64,000 bases of DNA from CAZIJH01 sp964539655 (GTDB lineage Archaea > Aenigmatarchaeota > Aenigmatarchaeia > CG10238-14 > SCSR01), in the NCBI GenBank assembly GCA_964539655.1, contig CAZIJH010000005.1, forward strand, positions 20,686-84,685. Direction: 5' to 3'. Below the pieces are notes generated by a model, which was not told the origin of the DNA, did not search any database, and saw only the letters and a list, made by a program, of their open reading frames with translations. Position numbers and translations under genes: made by a program. Positions 51,322-60,673 of this stretch are shown in pieces. The first letter of the stretch is position 1; each line of letters opens with the position of its first letter.

Positions 51322-53688
51322 CTATACTGCGATCACTCTTGTGAAGCCGTCTTTTTCTTTCTCTCTTTCAAGCCTGTAAAGGTTTCCAGTCACGGCGTTC
51401 TCCAATTTTTCGTCATGAGTGATAAGGAAGACCTGGTCTACAAAATTTCCAATCCTTTCGCTGAGCGTGGCCGCGAGATCCTCGACAGCCTTCGCGTCGA
51501 GATTGTGGGTCGGTTCGTCGAGCACGAGCCATTTCAACTGCGGCGCAAGCACGAGCGCGAATGCTATTCTCAGCGTCAACGCGGCGATGCTCCTTTCTCC
51601 GCCGGATGCGAACCCTTCGACGTTCGACCACTTTCCGGATTTTTCCAAAAGCTGCAGTACGTAGTCGTTTTCCTCGATCGCCAGTTTTGCCCCGCTGAAG
51701 TCCTGGTAAGGATAAAGATTCTGCCAGAGCTCGTTCATCGCAAAGTTGACGGACGTGACGAATTCTTTTCTCAATTCGACCTGTGTCTGCTCAAGCGAGC
51801 GTTCGAAAATTTTCAATTCATGTACGAGTTTGTCAAGTTTGCTAATTTCTTCCTTTTCCTTCGCTGCTGTGTCGTATGTGTGCTCGAAATCTTTCATCCT
51901 TATCTCTTTTTCTTTCACGATCTGCTCGATTGATTTTATTTTCATTTCAGTCTCTTTCTCTTTTGAGATGAGAGCTCTCAACGAGATTTCAATCGTGGAT
52001 GTGTCGACGCCTAATAGGGATTTTTGGAATTCGGACAGCCGGGCTTCCAGATCAGTGCGTTTTATCATGAGCGTTTCTATCTTTGTCTTCTTGTCCTGAT
52101 AGTCGCGAAGATACATGGCAAGCATCTCGTATCTCTGCCTTTTGTCGGACATGTCTCGCAACTTCAATTGGAAATTCTCTATCTCCGTCTTGTTTGACTG
52201 CAGTGCAAATTTCAGTTTTTCGGAATCCTCATTCAAAACTATGAAAATGTTTTTCGAATTTTCGAAGTCCGTCTTGACTTTGTCCAAATCTTTTACCTCT
52301 TCCAGCATCTGTTCCAACTTTTCTATCGATTCTTCCAGGTCTGTGATGTCCTGCTCCGAAATCTCCCTTTTATTTTCCCAGTTAGATATTTTTTCTCTCA
52401 ACGAGTCTATCTGGAAAGCCTTCTGCTTGATAAGAATTATTTTCTTCTCCTCTGTCAGCTTCGATTCGCACAGCGGGCATTTTCCTTCTATTGATGAAAG
52501 CTGGTCCAAAATTTCCTGAAGTTCCCTTATCTTTATCTTCATCGCTTCGATTTCGCCGACAAACTTTTCCAGTTCGCGTCTTTTCGATTCGAGTTCGCTC
52601 TCGAGATTTTTGTCAACAAGTTTTTTGTTTTTGTCCAGGTTTTTCTTTATCTCCAATTTTTTCTGCAGTTCCGATTCAAGTATGTCCAATTTTTCCTTTT
52701 TGATGAATTCAACTTCTGCTTTGGATTTTGCAAATCTTTCCTGTGATCTTTCGTACTCTTTCATTTTATCTTTCAGTATCTCGTCGAGCTCGCCGATGTA
52801 CCTGACGAATTCCCTAAGATTTTTTTCTATCGAATCCTTGTCCACATCTTTAAGATTTTTTTCTATTTCTTGCAGAGACCTGTAGGTTTCTTCTATCAGG
52901 AGATTGACTCCGCTTTCCTCTCTTTTTAAAATTTCCAAATCGAATTTCATTCTTTGCATTCCGGCGACTTCCCTCTCCATCCTGATTCTTTCGGCGGTTA
53001 TCGAGCTGAATTCTTTTTCCAGCATGACTTTTTCGGACCAGATCCTGTCCGCGGAATTTTTGAGCTCGACTATTATTTTTTGCAGTTCCTCCATGTTGAT
53101 GTTCTCGACGATGCTCTGCTTCCCAAGTTTCCTTTCTACAAGCTTGTTTATCAGAGATGTGGTTCCCATTCTTGCCTTCTCAAACCTGTCGATCATCAGG
53201 AGCTCGTCTATCTTTTTCATTCTTTGTCCCTTCGGAATTGTCAGGAAATAATCAAGAGCATTCTGCTCGGAATAAATCGCTTTGCTGAATAAATCGTAAT
53301 TCACTTTGAGAACTTTCTCGACAAGCTCCGTGACTCTGGAAGTGCTCGCGGCTTCGAGGATCTTTCCGTTTTCTCTCAGCTCCGAATAAGAAGTGCCCTT
53401 CCCTTTTTCAATCGTTCTTCTTACACTGAAGGTGCTCCCGTTGCTGCTGAAATATACTTCGACTTCCCCCCTTGTTTTCTCGACCGGCTTTTTCATTATC
53501 AAATCTTCTATCTTCAACTTTCTCGACTGCAGGTTGGGAAACGTTCCAAATAATCCAAAACAAATTGCGTCGAGCACGGAACTTTTTCCTGATCCTAGAA
53601 TTCCCAGAAGCGCGTTGGTGCCCTCGGTGAAGACTAGTTCTGATTCCAGATGCGATCTCCAATTTTTTAATTTTATTTTTGTTATCAT
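51322..53688 (-). CDS. rad50: DNA double-strand break repair ATPase Rad50
   Basis: A 788-residue SMC-like ATPase that works with Mre11. Walker A GILGSGKSS is at residues 29-37. Long coiled coils surround the zinc hook CPLC at about residue 403. Then come the signature FASGGERS and Walker B WLVLDEPTHNLD. The coiled coils are shorter than in many archaea. ATG 53688 is three bases from the end of mre11, so both are made from one mRNA. NurA and HerA, often neighbours in archaea, are not seen in the window. Confidence 0.95.
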   Translation of the reverse strand: MITKIKLKNWRSHLESELVFTEGTNALLGILGSGKSSVLDAICFGLFGTFPNLQSRKLKIEDLIMKKPVEKTRGEVEVYFSSNGSTFSVRRTIEKGKGTSYSELRENGKILEAASTSRVTELVEKVLKVNYDLFSKAIYSEQNALDYFLTIPKGQRMKKIDELLMIDRFEKARMGTTSLINKLVERKLGKQSIVENINMEELQKIIVELKNSADRIWSEKVMLEKEFSSITAERIRMEREVAGMQRMKFDLEILKREESGVNLLIEETYRSLQEIEKNLKDVDKDSIEKNLREFVRYIGELDEILKDKMKEYERSQERFAKSKAEVEFIKKEKLDILESELQKKLEIKKNLDKNKKLVDKNLESELESKRRELEKFVGEIEAMKIKIRELQEILDQLSSIEGKCPLCESKLTEEKKIILIKQKAFQIDSLREKISNWENKREISEQDITDLEESIEKLEQMLEEVKDLDKVKTDFENSKNIFIVLNEDSEKLKFALQSNKTEIENFQLKLRDMSDKRQRYEMLAMYLRDYQDKKTKIETLMIKRTDLEARLSEFQKSLLGVDTSTIEISLRALISKEKETEMKIKSIEQIVKEKEIRMKDFEHTYDTAAKEKEEISKLDKLVHELKIFERSLEQTQVELRKEFVTSVNFAMNELWQNLYPYQDFSGAKLAIEENDYVLQLLEKSGKWSNVEGFASGGERSIAALTLRIAFALVLAPQLKWLVLDEPTHNLDAKAVEDLAATLSERIGNFVDQVFLITHDEKLENAVTGNLYRLEREKEKDGFTRVIAV

Positions 53689-53691
53689 ATA

Positions 53692-54939
53692 TTATCCTCT
53701 CACCATTGTTTCGATCAATTGTTTCTGGTCTCCTGTCAATATTGCAAGAGTCTTGTCGACAGCTCCGTCGCTCAGAAGTCCGTAAGTGTTTTCGTAATCG
53801 AATGCGAACTTGAAACCGAGCTCGTCCAGATTTTTCTTGAGCAGATGCAGGCCGATTTCCTCTACCGAAAGTTTCTTTTCCCTCAGATTCCTTAGGAAGT
53901 CGATCTTCTCGGTTATCTCTTGTGATTCAAGCTCCTTTGAGAAAATTATCATTGCCTTCCCGTTGTATTTTTCCTGGATGCGCTTCAGCTCCTCGTCCAC
54001 CACGTCGGTGTCCTTTCCGGTGATCTTGAATTTTATTATCGGCGGCTTGCTCAGATTTTTTACAAAAACAATTTCATTTATTATTTTTTCAATCTGTTCT
54101 CTCAAGGAGAATTCACTGCTCGCTTTTATCTCGTTGTAGAAAAATTTCCTGCTTTTCTCGAGAGGAATGAAATTTATTTTGACGTCGTCGTTCTGTATCT
54201 CGATTTTGTAGATTCCCTTTTCCAGTTCGGCTTCCTTCTTCTCTAACTGCGTTATTACAGTGCTTCCAGGAATAAGGAACGGCTTTCCATTAATTGTGTC
54301 AAGCACACGGCCGTGTATGTGGCCATCGACGACCAGGTCGAATCCTTTCGGAAAGCTTTCTTTCGACAGCGTGGGAAGTTCGAGAGGCGTGTAGACATAC
54401 GGGTCTATGCTCTGGTGGAGCATCAAAATGTTTTTACATCCTTCGACAGGTTTCGGACTCCACTCGTCGAGTTTCTGTTTCGCGAATCTTTCGGCGACTG
54501 ACGACATGCCGTGGATAGCCACCTTGGTTCCGTCCTTCTCGAAAATTATGTTCTGCTCGTCGAGCCTGATTAATATCCCTGCATGGTCAAGAGCTTCCAC
54601 CGCGTTTATCTCGTCTTTCATCCTTCTGTCATGATTCCCGTGAATTGCAATGACAGGCAACGATTCGAGAGACCTTTTCGCTATTTCTCGGAGAGGCTTT
54701 GTTGTCGATACAAAATTCACATTCGATTTTTTAAGCAGAGGCTTGGTCAATATAGAAATTGATTTAGCCCATATTGATGTCCTTGGTGAGCGCGAATCGA
54801 ATACGTCTCCGGCGATAAGAATTAAATCTGAATCCATCGCGAGCCCTATCGCCTCGTCAAGGTTGTCGAAGCTGTCGTTCTCCCTCTCCGAATTGTAGCC
54901 GATGCCCAGATGGAAATCCGAAAGTACTGAAATTATCAT
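53692..54939 (-). CDS. mre11: DNA double-strand break repair nuclease Mre11
   Basis: A 415-residue manganese nuclease. Motifs: ISVLSDFHLG, IAGDVFDSRSP, AIHGNHDRR, and, in the later part, GHIHGRVLD; the metal-binding DxH, GDxxD, GNHD and GHxH order is complete. The C-terminal half has the capping domain. The frame is open to 54990, but ATG 54939 is the start because the metal-binding strand begins there (MIISVLSDFHLG). It is followed directly by rad50. Confidence 0.95.
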   Translation of the reverse strand: MIISVLSDFHLGIGYNSERENDSFDNLDEAIGLAMDSDLILIAGDVFDSRSPRTSIWAKSISILTKPLLKKSNVNFVSTTKPLREIAKRSLESLPVIAIHGNHDRRMKDEINAVEALDHAGILIRLDEQNIIFEKDGTKVAIHGMSSVAERFAKQKLDEWSPKPVEGCKNILMLHQSIDPYVYTPLELPTLSKESFPKGFDLVVDGHIHGRVLDTINGKPFLIPGSTVITQLEKKEAELEKGIYKIEIQNDDVKINFIPLEKSRKFFYNEIKASSEFSLREQIEKIINEIVFVKNLSKPPIIKFKITGKDTDVVDEELKRIQEKYNGKAMIIFSKELESQEITEKIDFLRNLREKKLSVEEIGLHLLKKNLDELGFKFAFDYENTYGLLSDGAVDKTLAILTGDQKQLIETMVRG

Positions 54940-55010
54940 GCCTACTAAAGAGTTTATGACAGCTAATTTATTTATCCTCAAATCCTCCAATCTCTATTAA
55001 GTGTTTTTGG

Positions 55011-56458
55011 ATGGCAGAGCAGCAGGGGCTTACAGTCAAGAAATCTCAGAACTTCTCTNNNNNNNNNNGTACACGCAGCTCGTCGAGAAGGCGGAGCTTG
55101 CTGACACGAGGTACAATGTGCAGGGTTTCATTGTCCACAGGCCGTGGGCCATGAGAATTTTCAAGAAGATGTACGAATTTTTCGAGAACGAATTGGAGAA
55201 ATCAGGTCACAATCCGGTATTGTTTCCGCTAGTTATTCCGGAAGAAAATTTGAAAAAGGAAAAGGAGCATTTCGATTTTGTACCCGAGGTTTTCTGGGTC
55301 ACCGAGACCGGACTCGGGGAAAAACTGGAGAAGAAACTGGCGTTGAGGCCGACAAGCGAGACTGCCATGTATCCGATGTACAGCCTTTGGATCAGGAGCC
55401 ACAGGGATCTGCCGTTGAAGCTTTACCAATCGAATGCCGTCTACAGATACGAGCCCGTCACGCGTCCGTTCCTGCGCGGAAGGGAATTCCTGTGGATCGA
55501 GGCACATGACGTCTTCGAAACTCATGACGAGGCAGTTGACCAAATAAAGAAAGATGTAGAAATTTCAAAGAGCGTGATTTGGGAGAAGCTTGCAATACCT
55601 TTGACATTTTTCAGGAGGCCGAAATGGGACAAGTTCCTCGGGGCCGACGACACCTACGCGGCTGACGCTTTGATGCCCGACGGGAAAGTTTTGCAGGTTT
55701 CTTCCACGCACGATCTCGGCCAGAGGTTCTCGATTCCGTTCGGGATAAAATTCAGCGACAAGAAGGGCGACGAGAAATTTGCCTGGCAGACGTGCTACGG
55801 TCCGGGAATCTGGAGAATATTCGCGGCGCTGATTTCGATTCACGGCGACGACAAGGGCCTCGTTCTTCCGTTCGATGTCGCGCCCGTACAGATAGTGATA
55901 ATCCCGATTTTCTATAATGACGCTGACAAGAAACTGGTGCTCGCAAAATCGAAAAAATTGGAAAAGTCGCTGGCGAGAAATTACAGGGTGCAGATAGACA
56001 ACAGCGACAAGACGCCCGGAGAAAAGTTCAACAGGTGGGAACTGTTCGGCGTGCCGGTAAGATTGGAAATTGGAAAGAAAGAAATTGAATCGGAGTTTGT
56101 TACTGTTTTCAGAAGAGACGCTGCAGTGAGAGAAAAGGTGAAGGATAAGGAATTAGAAAAATACGTTGAAAAAACTTCGGAAGAGATTCTGAAAAATCTG
56201 AAAGCAAAAGCGAAGCAGTATTTCGACGGCAATGTCAGCTCTCCGAAAAACAGGAACGATTTCTTCAAGGCTCTCAACAAGGGAGGATTCACGATTGTCA
56301 ATTTCTGCGGCAGGGAGGAATGCGCGAAAGAAATACAGAACCAGACGGGAGCGAAAGTGAGGGGGACTCCGTTCGAAGGAAAGGCAAAGCCGATCGGAAA
56401 GTGCATCAACTGCAACAAGGATTCGAAGGAAATAGTTTACATAGCGAAACAATATTGA
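55011..56458 (+). CDS. proS: Prolyl-tRNA synthetase, archaeal type (scaffold gap near 5' end)
   Basis: A class II synthetase of about 482 residues. The true N-terminus MAEQQGLTVKKSQNFS is read from ATG 55011. After the gap it continues YTQLVEKAELADTRYNVQGFIVHRPWA in a frame that does not match a 10-base gap. Core motifs LRPTSETAMYPMY, YQSNAVYRYEPVTRP and GREFLWIEAHD are clear. The C-terminal cysteine region (FCGREECA and GKCINCNKD) is the zinc domain of the eukaryote/archaea type. The gap is a placeholder; about five bases (Glu-Trp) would restore the frame. Confidence 0.93.
55059..55068. other. Scaffold gap of 10 N inside proS
   Basis: Placeholder length. The frames on both sides differ by 2 if the gap is truly ten bases, so the real number of missing bases is 5 or another value giving a remainder of 2 on division by three. 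Family comparison (FSEWYTQ) suggests five. Confidence 0.9.
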
Positions 56459-56463
56459 TTTTA

Positions 56464-56880
56464 ATGGAAAAAATAAAAGTTTCGTTAATTGTATTTTACG
56501 ATAATAAAAAAAGAATTCTTCTTCAAGATAGAGAAGGCATTAGTAGATTTGGAGAAGAATGGGGATTTTTTGGCGGAAAGATTGAAGATGGTGAAACTAA
56601 AGAGCAGTCTCTTGTAAGAGAAACTAAAGAAGAATTGGATTTTGATCTTCAAAATTACGAATATATAGGAAAAGTCAAAATCTATCATCATGATCATATG
56701 TCAGAAAGATTCCTTTTTATTTCATCTCTGGATGACAATTTCTCGAAATTTAAATTGAAAGAAGGTAAAGATATGAAAATTTTTACAATCAAAGAAGCAA
56801 GAAAACTTAAAATGGTGGTTGGAGATAACAGTCTTTTAGATATTTTGGAAAAAAAGTTAAGTAACAAAAAACATTTATAA
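56464..56880 (+). CDS. Nudix hydrolase
   Basis: A 138-residue protein with a Nudix box GGKIEDGETKEQSLVRETKEELDF, in which the usual last Gly and hydrophobic residue read Asp-Phe; the metal-binding glutamates are intact. ATG 56464 starts five bases after proS ends. The gene is much more AT-rich than proS and psmB. It probably hydrolyses a nucleoside diphosphate derivative; the substrate is not known. Confidence 0.85.
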   Translation: MEKIKVSLIVFYDNKKRILLQDREGISRFGEEWGFFGGKIEDGETKEQSLVRETKEELDFDLQNYEYIGKVKIYHHDHMSERFLFISSLDDNFSKFKLKEGKDMKIFTIKEARKLKMVVGDNSLLDILEKKLSNKKHL

Positions 56881-56933
56881 GGGAACGTACAAGTAATTTT
56901 ATCTGTTCCTTTTGAAACAAATTGTTGATGGTT

Positions 56934-57578
56934 ATGACAAGCTTGGAAAACCTAGAAAAAATGAACGTAAAGAAGACAGGCACGACCACGCTCGGTATGA
57001 TATGCAAGGACGCGGTAGTTGTCGCGGCTGAGCGCAAGGCAACGATGGGCTACCTGATAGCCAGCAAGGAGACCGAAAAAGTTTTGCAGCTCGACGACCA
57101 CATCGTGATGACGATGGCCGGAGTAGCCGGAGACGCGCAGGCTCTCGCAAGATATCTGAAGGCAGAGTTCAAACTTTTCTCGCTGCAGAATCAGAGAAAG
57201 ATTTCAATGAAAAGCGCGGCATCTCTTCTGTCGAACATTTTGCAGGGAAATAAATTCTATCCTTATTTCGTGCAGGTCATCTTGGCCGGTTTCGACGAGA
57301 CCGGTCCGAGTATCTACGACTTGGATGCGATCGGCAGCGTTGAAGAGGAAAGAAAATTCTTCTCGACCGGATCAGGCTCTCCGATGGCACTCGGTGTCTT
57401 GGAGGACAGCTACAGGGAAGGGCTTTCTGCTGAAGAGGGAACGAAATTAGCAATACGCGCGATCAAAGCTGCGGTCGAAAGGGATATTGCGTCCGGTGGA
57501 AAGGGAATAGACATAGCAGTCATCAACAAGGATGGATTGAAGATAACTAAGCACGATTTCGACAAGATGAAGCAATAA
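56934..57578 (+). CDS. psmB: Proteasome beta subunit
   Basis: The protein forms the catalytic rings of the 20S proteasome. After a 16-residue propeptide (MTSLENLEKMNVKKTG), autocleavage would expose Thr17 in TTTLGMICKD as the nucleophile. Lys33 of the mature chain is kept, but the usual Asp17 position reads Glu (AAERKATMG). The length fits archaeal beta subunits. ATG 56934 or 56928 are both possible. It lies upstream of the aCPSF1/FttA gene (57 bases), an arrangement also seen in Methanocaldococcus (MJ1237-MJ1236). Confidence 0.95.
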   Translation: MTSLENLEKMNVKKTGTTTLGMICKDAVVVAAERKATMGYLIASKETEKVLQLDDHIVMTMAGVAGDAQALARYLKAEFKLFSLQNQRKISMKSAASLLSNILQGNKFYPYFVQVILAGFDETGPSIYDLDAIGSVEEERKFFSTGSGSPMALGVLEDSYREGLSAEEGTKLAIRAIKAAVERDIASGGKGIDIAVINKDGLKITKHDFDKMKQ

Positions 57579-57635
57579 AATTTATTCAAAAGTTTTCGGA
57601 AAAAAATAATTCCTTATTTCTGACACGTGATTGAA

Positions 57636-59504
57636 ATGGAAATCTTGGATAAAGTAAAATCGCTTTTGCCCAGCGATGTGATAAGCAGGGTCGAGCTTGA
57701 GGGCTCGGAGATCATCGCTTACACGAAGGACCGCGAATTTTTCAAGACCCACGAGGACACGGTCAGGCAGGTTGTCGGCCAGATAAAAAAAAGAATAGAG
57801 GTCAGGCCTGAAAAAAATCTCACCATGGACGAGGAAGCTACGAAGGAAAAAATAAAATCGATCGTTTCGGAAGATGCGAAGATACATGATATTTATTTCG
57901 AACCAGAGCGAAGCCTTGTGATTATCGCTGCAGAAAAGCCGGGAATAGTCATCGGCAGGGGAGGAGAGATTTTCAGGCAGATAAGGAGCGAGACGATGTG
58001 GGTGCCGAGGATAGAGCGCGTGCCCGCGATAAAATCGGACATTGTCGAGAGCATAAGGAAAATGATACACGCCGAGGTGAAATTCAGAAAGGAATTCTTG
58101 AACAAGGTCGGAGAAAATATTTTTACGGAAAGGAACACCAAACGTGACTGGATCAGGGTGGTCGGTCTTGGCGGCTGGAAGGAAGTCGGTAGGAGCTGCA
58201 CTCTTTTGGAGACTCCGAAATCGAAAGTGATTCTCGACTGCGGGATAAAGGCCGGCGCGCAGGGAACAGAGGTGTATCCGATCTTCGCGACAAAAGAGGC
58301 AGAGTATAACGAGATTGACGCGATAATTTGTTCTCATGCTCATCTTGATCACATCGGTTTTGTGCCGGCGCTCTACGAATACGGATACGACGGGCCCCTT
58401 TATGTTACTGCGCCGACTCTTGATCTTGCGACTTTGCTGTGGCTCGACTACATTGATGTCATGCAGAAAGGTATGACCACTCCTCTTTTCACAGCGAAAG
58501 GTGTGAAGGAAGCGGTCAAGCATGCGATCACTTTGGAATTCGGCGAAGTTTCCGACGTTGCTCCGGACATCAGGCTTACTTTCCAGCCGTCCGGGCACAT
58601 TCTCGGATCTGCGTTTCCGCATCTTCACATCGGGGAGGGAATGCATAACATCGTGTACGCTCTCGATCAGAAGTTCGGAAGGTCCACTCTGCTTGATCAG
58701 GCTTATTCTGATTTCCAGCGCGTCGAGACCCTGATCATCGAATCCACGTACGGCGGATCGGGAGATTTGCAGCCGCCAAGAATGGAGGCGGAAAACGAGC
58801 TGGTACAGGTTGTCAACAAGACCATGCAAAGAAATGGAATCGTTCTTATTCCGTCATTTTCTGTAGAACGTGCGCAGGATGTGATGACGATATTGGTTGA
58901 AAGTGGTTTCGAGCACACAATATATTTGGACGGGATGGTCTGGGATGCGAACGGAATTTTCACCGCATATCCGGAATACATGTCAAGATCTATACAGAAG
59001 GAAATCTTCCAGGGAAGAGATCCTTTTGTCAGTCCTATGATCAAAAGAATTGGATCGAGGCAGGATAGAGAAAAGGTTTGGGATAACAAGCCTTGCGTCA
59101 TTATCTCGACGAGCGGAATGCTCATGGGCGGTCCGGCGATGGAACACCTCAAGCAGCTTGCGGAAGATCCGAACAATCTTTTGGTGTTCGTCGGTTATCA
59201 GGCGGAGGGGACCTTGGGAAGAAGGATTCAGAAAGGAAACATCCGCGAGCTCCCGATCGTGCACGACGGAAAAACAATTTCTATTCCTCTCAACATGGAA
59301 GTCTACACTGCGGACGGCTTGTCTGGCCATTCCGACAGGAATCAGTTGCTCAGTTTCATCAACAGGCTTGGCGGACGCCCTGACAGGGTGATTTGCGTGC
59401 ACGGCGATCCAGTAAAGACCGACGATCTCGCGAGAAGCATAAACAGGATTTTCAGAATCGAGACTTACGCTCCGAAAAATCTTGAAGCGATAAGGTTGAA
59501 ATAA
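57636..59504 (+). CDS. fttA: Beta-CASP ribonuclease with KH domains, termination factor FttA (aCPSF1)
   Basis: A 622-residue homolog of CPSF73. Two N-terminal KH modules (GIVIGRGGEIF at about residue 106) precede a metallo-beta-lactamase core with HAHLDH at about residue 232. The beta-CASP part follows (IIESTYGG, later SGMLMGGPAM and SGHSD). In archaea this enzyme cleaves nascent RNA and triggers transcription termination. ATG 57636 is preferred to GTG 57627. A co-transcript with psmB is likely. Confidence 0.95.
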   Translation: MEILDKVKSLLPSDVISRVELEGSEIIAYTKDREFFKTHEDTVRQVVGQIKKRIEVRPEKNLTMDEEATKEKIKSIVSEDAKIHDIYFEPERSLVIIAAEKPGIVIGRGGEIFRQIRSETMWVPRIERVPAIKSDIVESIRKMIHAEVKFRKEFLNKVGENIFTERNTKRDWIRVVGLGGWKEVGRSCTLLETPKSKVILDCGIKAGAQGTEVYPIFATKEAEYNEIDAIICSHAHLDHIGFVPALYEYGYDGPLYVTAPTLDLATLLWLDYIDVMQKGMTTPLFTAKGVKEAVKHAITLEFGEVSDVAPDIRLTFQPSGHILGSAFPHLHIGEGMHNIVYALDQKFGRSTLLDQAYSDFQRVETLIIESTYGGSGDLQPPRMEAENELVQVVNKTMQRNGIVLIPSFSVERAQDVMTILVESGFEHTIYLDGMVWDANGIFTAYPEYMSRSIQKEIFQGRDPFVSPMIKRIGSRQDREKVWDNKPCVIISTSGMLMGGPAMEHLKQLAEDPNNLLVFVGYQAEGTLGRRIQKGNIRELPIVHDGKTISIPLNMEVYTADGLSGHSDRNQLLSFINRLGGRPDRVICVHGDPVKTDDLARSINRIFRIETYAPKNLEAIRLK

Positions 59505-59518
59505 CTCCGGGAAAAAAT

Positions 59519-60640
59519 TTACAATTTTCTAACTAGAATTGAAAGTGAAATTATAGCTACTACTCCAATCACCAATGCAGTGTTCAAACTTGTAATTTCC
59601 TTGAACAAAGTTACAAACACAAGCGAACTAAGGACCGCCACGCTGTTTATCAGATTGAAAGCGCCGGCAACGGTTTCGGGATCGCTCTTCGAAATGTCCT
59701 TCATCAGATTTAATGAAATCGGAAATCCTGTCGCGATGTAAATTGAAATCAGAAGCACGCTTACCATTGATAAAATAATATTTGACTGCAAAAGGAAACT
59801 TGCGAGTCCGATTACTCCTATTGTCAGGGATGCAATCAGGATTTTCTGCTTTTTGAAAATTTTTGTCAGATAGCCCAGAATATAGGAAGACGAGAAAAAT
59901 GCAAGATAGAATAGGGTTCCCACTACCCCGACATAGGTTATGCCGAACAGGTTTTGAATTACGATGTTGATTGAACTGTAAATTTGAGACCAAAGGAAGA
60001 ATGTAAGAAAGATTGTTGGTACTAAAAATATTATTTTTGAATTACGAAAAACTTTGTAGACGTCGCCAATGGAGCGTCCTGCCAATTTCATTTTGACGTC
60101 CTTGACTTTTAAGAATGGAATCGTACCGACCAGAGAGAATACGGAAAGAATAAGGAAAATCTTGTCAATAGAAAAAATATTTAGCAAGAAAGTGGTGATT
60201 GTCACTCCAACTAGATTTCCAAGAATGTAAAGTGCTGTCTGGAAGCCGAGAGCTTCTCCTCTTTCCTTCTTGTCAGTGATTCGGATTATGTACGAGCCGA
60301 CATTCACCCAGAGCATCGATGCGGCAACGCCGAGAACAGACGAAGACAAGTACAAAAGATATTCGTTCCCGGAAAATATCGCTAGGATGAATGCGGCGTA
60401 AGAAATGTTTGAAATCAGGAAAGATTTTTTGCTTCCGAGTTTTGAAATGATTTTTGGAGTCAGCGAAGTTGCTAAGGCGAACGTCCCGTAAAGAATTATC
60501 AGCGATGTCAACGCTATTCTTTCTCCGCCAAAAGTTTTGAAGACTGGTATGATGAACTGCTGTGCTGCCCCGAAGCCGAGGAAAATCAGGAAAAATCCAA
60601 GCGAGACGAGAAGAACATCCTTGTTTCTCCAGATTTTCAT
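59519..60640 (-). CDS. Major facilitator superfamily transporter
   Basis: A 373-residue membrane protein with eleven or twelve helices. The opening MKIWRNKDVLLVSLGFFLIFLGFGAAQQFIIPVF resembles UNC-93-like MFS members. The loop between helices 2 and 3 (KLGSKKSFLIS) stands for motif A in reduced form. The substrate is unknown. ATG 60640. It converges with fttA and follows the pilus operon after 33 bases on the minus strand, so it may be its last gene or separate. Confidence 0.8.
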   Translation of the reverse strand: MKIWRNKDVLLVSLGFFLIFLGFGAAQQFIIPVFKTFGGERIALTSLIILYGTFALATSLTPKIISKLGSKKSFLISNISYAAFILAIFSGNEYLLYLSSSVLGVAASMLWVNVGSYIIRITDKKERGEALGFQTALYILGNLVGVTITTFLLNIFSIDKIFLILSVFSLVGTIPFLKVKDVKMKLAGRSIGDVYKVFRNSKIIFLVPTIFLTFFLWSQIYSSINIVIQNLFGITYVGVVGTLFYLAFFSSSYILGYLTKIFKKQKILIASLTIGVIGLASFLLQSNIILSMVSVLLISIYIATGFPISLNLMKDISKSDPETVAGAFNLINSVAVLSSLVFVTLFKEITSLNTALVIGVVAIISLSILVRKL

Positions 60641-60673
60641 AAAAGATGTTTATTTTTCTTAGATTAAAACAGA

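Noticed and set aside
57582..58829. 415-codon antisense frame under fttA
   Set aside because: It overlaps a full beta-CASP enzyme with all motifs; no start signal or recognisable domain on the minus strand.
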